A stretch of DNA of 62,624 nucleotides from Irineochytrium annulatum (lineage: Eukaryota; Chytridiomycota; Chytridiomycetes; Chytridiales; Chytridiaceae), in assembly GCA_027600665.1 (NCBI GenBank), contig JADGJL010000036.1, positions 1 through 62,624 on the forward strand. Direction: 5' to 3'. Below are positions 60,221-62,624 of the stretch, in pieces. Within the stretch, counting starts at the first letter, position 1; every line of letters begins with the position of its first letter. A model generated the notes under the pieces. The model saw nothing but the letters and a program-made list of their open reading frames with translations, made no database searches and had not been told where the DNA came from. The position numbers and the translations under genes are program-made.

Positions 60221-60997
60221 TTACTGACCACTGGCTTGATCACGAACTTCCTTACCTTCCACACTGGAATGGTTAAGCAATTCTGATACAGTTACGAATT
60301 CATAGCCCTGATTTTTTAATTTGTCGATAATGACAGGAAGTGCCTCATGAGTCTGTTTAGAAGAATCGCTTGCATGCAGCAGTACGATGTCCCCTGGATG
60401 TGCTTTGCTTACTACGCGATCAACAATGGTTTGTACTCCGGGGTTTTTCCAATCCAAAGAGTCGGTATCCCACTGAACAACCTGATAATTCAGACTATTG
60501 GCTACCTGAAGCACTCGCTTGTCAAAGTCCCCGTTGGGCAGACGCAGTAATTTCGGTTCTTTTCCCGTTAAATCGGTTAAAATGCTATGAGCTGTCGAAA
60601 TTTCTTTGCGAATTTCTTCCTCGGTCAGGCTGCTGTAGTTCTCATGTCTGTGACCATGGCTGCCAATTTCATATCCTGCCTCTTTGATGGCAGTAACAAT
60701 TTCGGGGTGTGTCTTGCTCCAGGGGGAGGAAAGGAAAAAGGTTGCCTTTTGCACTTTATTCTCCTGAAGAACTTTCAGAATCGGCTCTGTCCGTTTATCT
60801 CCCCAGCTAATGTCAAAGGTAAGTGCAATTACCTTCTTCTCGGTTGGAACGCTGTAGACGGCTGATGGTGCTTCCTCCGAGAATACGGAGACATTGCCTC
60901 TCTCCAGATAAATAATACCGATCGCAAAGATGGCAGCAACGAGGACAATCAGGTACCGTTTAATCTTTTTGCCGCTAAATACATAGAACGAGTTCAT
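60221..60997 (-). CDS. pdaB: Polysaccharide deacetylase family sporulation protein PdaB
   Basis: Sporulation protein needed for late spore stability in B. subtilis. The 258-residue protein has an N-terminal membrane anchor (about 14-31) and a NodB-type deacetylase domain from residue 55. Motif 1 is TFDISWGD (Asp62), motif 2 is SHGHRH with His114 and His118, and motif 3 is RLPNGDFD near 152; HPGDIVLLHAS is near 205. The B. subtilis protein, as I recall it, lacks the motif 2 histidines, so this one could bind metal. GGAGAGGGGCG precedes the ATG. Confidence 0.93.
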   Translation of the reverse strand: MNSFYVFSGKKIKRYLIVLVAAIFAIGIIYLERGNVSVFSEEAPSAVYSVPTEKKVIALTFDISWGDKRTEPILKVLQENKVQKATFFLSSPWSKTHPEIVTAIKEAGYEIGSHGHRHENYSSLTEEEIRKEISTAHSILTDLTGKEPKLLRLPNGDFDKRVLQVANSLNYQVVQWDTDSLDWKNPGVQTIVDRVVSKAHPGDIVLLHASDSSKQTHEALPVIIDKLKNQGYEFVTVSELLNHSSVEGKEVRDQASGQ

Positions 60998-61119
60998 TTC
61001 AATAAGCGCCCCTCTCCCATAAGAAATGCTTGTTTACTCTCCAATGTATGCTCGTACTCCCCAGTTATTCGTAACGGCACCTTGTTTGTCCATCATTTTA
61101 GATTCTACAGGAGGTTATT

Positions 61120-61737
61120 ATGTTAAAATTCAGTACATTTCTTAGAGATCTTGGTTCCATCCGCAGTGCATTAATCTGGTCCGTGGTATTGTTTGCTGTT
61201 GGAATAGGGGCAGGATGGGTGAGCACAGGGCCATTGGAAGAGCTGTTGTTGAATCAAATTGGAGGATTACGTGAAGTTAGTGAGCGGCTGGAGCAGGGGG
61301 GGAATGTGCAGTGGAACTTCTTCCTGTTTATCTTTTTTAATAATGCAATCAAAAGTGTGCTCGTCATCTACGCTGGTATATTTTTCGGTATTCTGCCCGT
61401 CATCTTCCTGCTAATCAATGGGATGGTCCTTGGATTTGTAGTGCACACCACCATGAATTATGGAGCAACTTTCTATGATATTGTGGTTAAAGGCCTGCTT
61501 CCGCATGGCATTATTGAGATTCCCGTCATTATTATTGCTTGCGCATTCGGACTGAAGTTTGGTGGTCTGGTTATTAAAAGTCTTGTAGAACTTGGAAGTG
61601 ACAAACGAAATACGTTGGGTACCCGGTGGAGAGCATTCATGAATAGGACGTTAACGGCATCCTTCTGGGTTGTTATCTTGCTTCTTGTTGCAGCAATCAT
61701 TGAAAGCACACTTACCTATACTCTGGTGAGGGGGTAA
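61120..61737 (+). CDS. SpoIIM-family membrane protein
   Basis: A 205-residue protein of the SpoIIM/DUF95 family with five hydrophobic segments and a conserved GLLPHGIIEIPVIIIACAFGL stretch near residue 125. SpoIIM takes part in septal peptidoglycan degradation and engulfment with SpoIID and SpoIIP. True SpoIIM is encoded elsewhere in B. subtilis, and the family also has members of unknown role, so it may be a paralogue. It stands alone, with ACAGGAGGTT before the ATG. The next spacer has a long hairpin. Confidence 0.85.
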   Translation: MLKFSTFLRDLGSIRSALIWSVVLFAVGIGAGWVSTGPLEELLLNQIGGLREVSERLEQGGNVQWNFFLFIFFNNAIKSVLVIYAGIFFGILPVIFLLINGMVLGFVVHTTMNYGATFYDIVVKGLLPHGIIEIPVIIIACAFGLKFGGLVIKSLVELGSDKRNTLGTRWRAFMNRTLTASFWVVILLLVAAIIESTLTYTLVRG

Positions 61738-61796
61738 AATTTTGTGATGGTTGGCATTCATAAATTTGCAAAAAGTTGACCATAACAATAAAACGG

Positions 61797-61844
61797 GTTC
61801 CAGCAGCACTCACAAAAGCGAATGCACGGGGTGCTGCATGGAAC
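61797..61844 (+). other. Long hairpin after the spoIIM-like gene
   Basis: GTTCC and GCAGCAC pair with GTGCTGC and GGAAC, separated by one- and two-base bulges, around a 21-base loop. There is no T run, so it is probably not a simple terminator. It lies 50 bases before the next small gene. Confidence 0.65.
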
Positions 61845-61892
61845 TTGTGAAGGTGTGTGATAAAGAGGCTATGCACAAAAAGGAGAACTCTA

Positions 61893-62123
61893 ATGCTGGG
61901 TATGCTGTTTAACGAGAAGGAATGCAAGGAACTAGACTATGTGCTGCGTAAAGAATTAGATGAGATGCTTTTTGATCTGAGTGATAATCGTCTTGACCAA
62001 GAGATTAAATACGCCATTGCGAGCCGATATAAGACTGTGTTCCGCATGTATGCGCGATTTGCCCCGCCAAAAGAGTTGTCCAAGTATGCAAGGGGTGGGA
62101 AGCTGAAAAAGTCGAAGCCTTAA
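61893..62123 (+). CDS. Conserved small hypothetical protein
   Basis: A 76-residue acidic then basic helical protein, MLGMLFNEKECKELDYVLRK onward, ending in KYARGGKLKKSKP. I do not recognise a function; similar short proteins are seen in Paenibacillus. AAGGAGAACTCTA precedes the ATG at 61893, and the open frame upstream would cover that site. The strong ribosome site and the codon use make a real gene likely. It lies between the spoIIM-like gene and the next rRNA operon. Confidence 0.72.
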   Translation: MLGMLFNEKECKELDYVLRKELDEMLFDLSDNRLDQEIKYAIASRYKTVFRMYARFAPPKELSKYARGGKLKKSKP

Positions 62124-62600
62124 TGCTGCAGCTAGTCATATATTCGATTCACAGTAATTGAAGTGAGGTGCGGCTCTTAATAGCGGGGGCTGTACCTCTG
62201 AACCGTGAAAGTGTGAAATTGTTGAGGGGATCATACTTTTTGTCGAAAAAGGGTTGACCTTTCTAAATTCATATGGTAAATTAATTTTCGTTCCTTTTTT
62301 AGGAGCGGTTCGCCAAAACAAGCATGAAAATGAAACGATTGAAAATAATCGGAAAAATAATGCTTGCAAAGAGAACTTGAACATGATATATTATAAAAGT
62401 CGCCGCTGAAACGACGACAACATGAAAAACAGCACTAAATTGAATGTTTGATCTTTGAAAACTGAACAACGAGTGAGTAAACATTCTGCTTGCAGAATGA
62501 ACGCGAAAGTTGAAACAAGCCTTGGCTTGGATCGACTGGAGCACAATTGAGATTTTTAATCTCGTCAGATTCAAAATGAGCTTATCGCTCTTTTCAATAC
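62124..62600 (+). promoter_or_regulatory. Promoters P1 and P2 and leader of the downstream rRNA operon
   Basis: P1 is TTGACC (62254-62259), 17 bases, TAAATT (62277-62282). P2 is TTGCAA (62364-62369), 17 bases, TATATT (62387-62392). Then comes a 200-base leader with GATCTTTGAAAACTGAAC (62451-62468), resembling the boxA antitermination site of Bacillales rrn operons. AT-rich DNA precedes both promoters. No gene is visible. Confidence 0.85.
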
Positions 62601-62624
62601 TTTATTGGAGAGTTTGATCCTGGC
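62601..62624 (+). rRNA. rrs: 16S ribosomal RNA, 5' end (partial)
   Basis: TTTATTGGAGAGTTTGATCC and the next four bases are the conserved start of Bacillales 16S rRNA. The gene continues past the window. Confidence 0.93.

Overview
The window is a stretch of Bacillales chromosome, most likely Paenibacillus, lying between two ribosomal RNA operons. Positions 1-30 are the 3' end of a 5S rRNA gene with its terminator, and the last 24 bases are the first bases of a 16S rRNA gene. The gene order (ctsR-mcsA-mcsB-clpC-radA-disA ... rpoBC ... S10/spc/alpha ... cwlD-salA-gerD-kbaA-pdaB) is that of the origin-proximal part of Bacillus subtilis. The differences are Paenibacillus-like: pssA and a small reverse-strand gene sit between disA and yacL, and cysH lies downstream of rpsI. 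Sporulation genes (sigH, cwlD, gerD, kbaA, pdaB, spoIIM-like) show an endospore former. The zinc-type S14, L33 and L36 proteins also fit Bacillales.

Layout: (a) 1-10,200 holds an Eis-like acetyltransferase, the CtsR heat-shock/protein-arginine-phosphorylation operon behind an exact CtsR box, then radA, disA and pssA. (b) 10,200-19,900 holds yacL, ispD-ispF, gltX, a cysteine T-box leader with cysE-cysS, and mrnC-rlmB-rae1-sigH. (c) 20,000-36,950 is the rpmG-secE-nusG, L11-L1, L10-L12, rpoBC and str clusters, each with a clear SigA promoter. (d) 37,200-52,700 is the S10-spc-alpha supercluster with secY, adk, map, infA and rpoA. (e) 52,800-54,700 is truA, an L13-type leader and rplM-rpsI. (f) 54,700-56,520 is a gene-free AT-rich stretch, cysH and a decayed sulfate adenylyltransferase gene. 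(g) 56,587-62,123 is the sporulation/germination cluster. (h) 62,124-62,600 is the promoter and leader region of the next rrn operon.

Most of the window is conserved housekeeping DNA, and I found no new multi-gene system. The observations most worth a second look are these: ribosomal protein S12 naturally carries an Arg at the classical streptomycin-resistance lysine and an Ala at the nearby conserved proline; a shattered sat gene lies beside an intact cysH; the Cys T-box has a readable specifier loop and helices; two copies of one hairpin lie ahead of rpmJ; the ctsR leader is structured and carries a SigB-like motif; PdaB keeps the metal-binding histidines that I recall being absent from B. 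subtilis PdaB; and GerD has low-complexity additions. Starts were corrected wherever a good ribosome binding site pointed to an internal start. Several essential genes (rpoB, rpoC, rplJ, rpsE) begin with TTG. Comparisons with other species are from memory of the families, not from searches.
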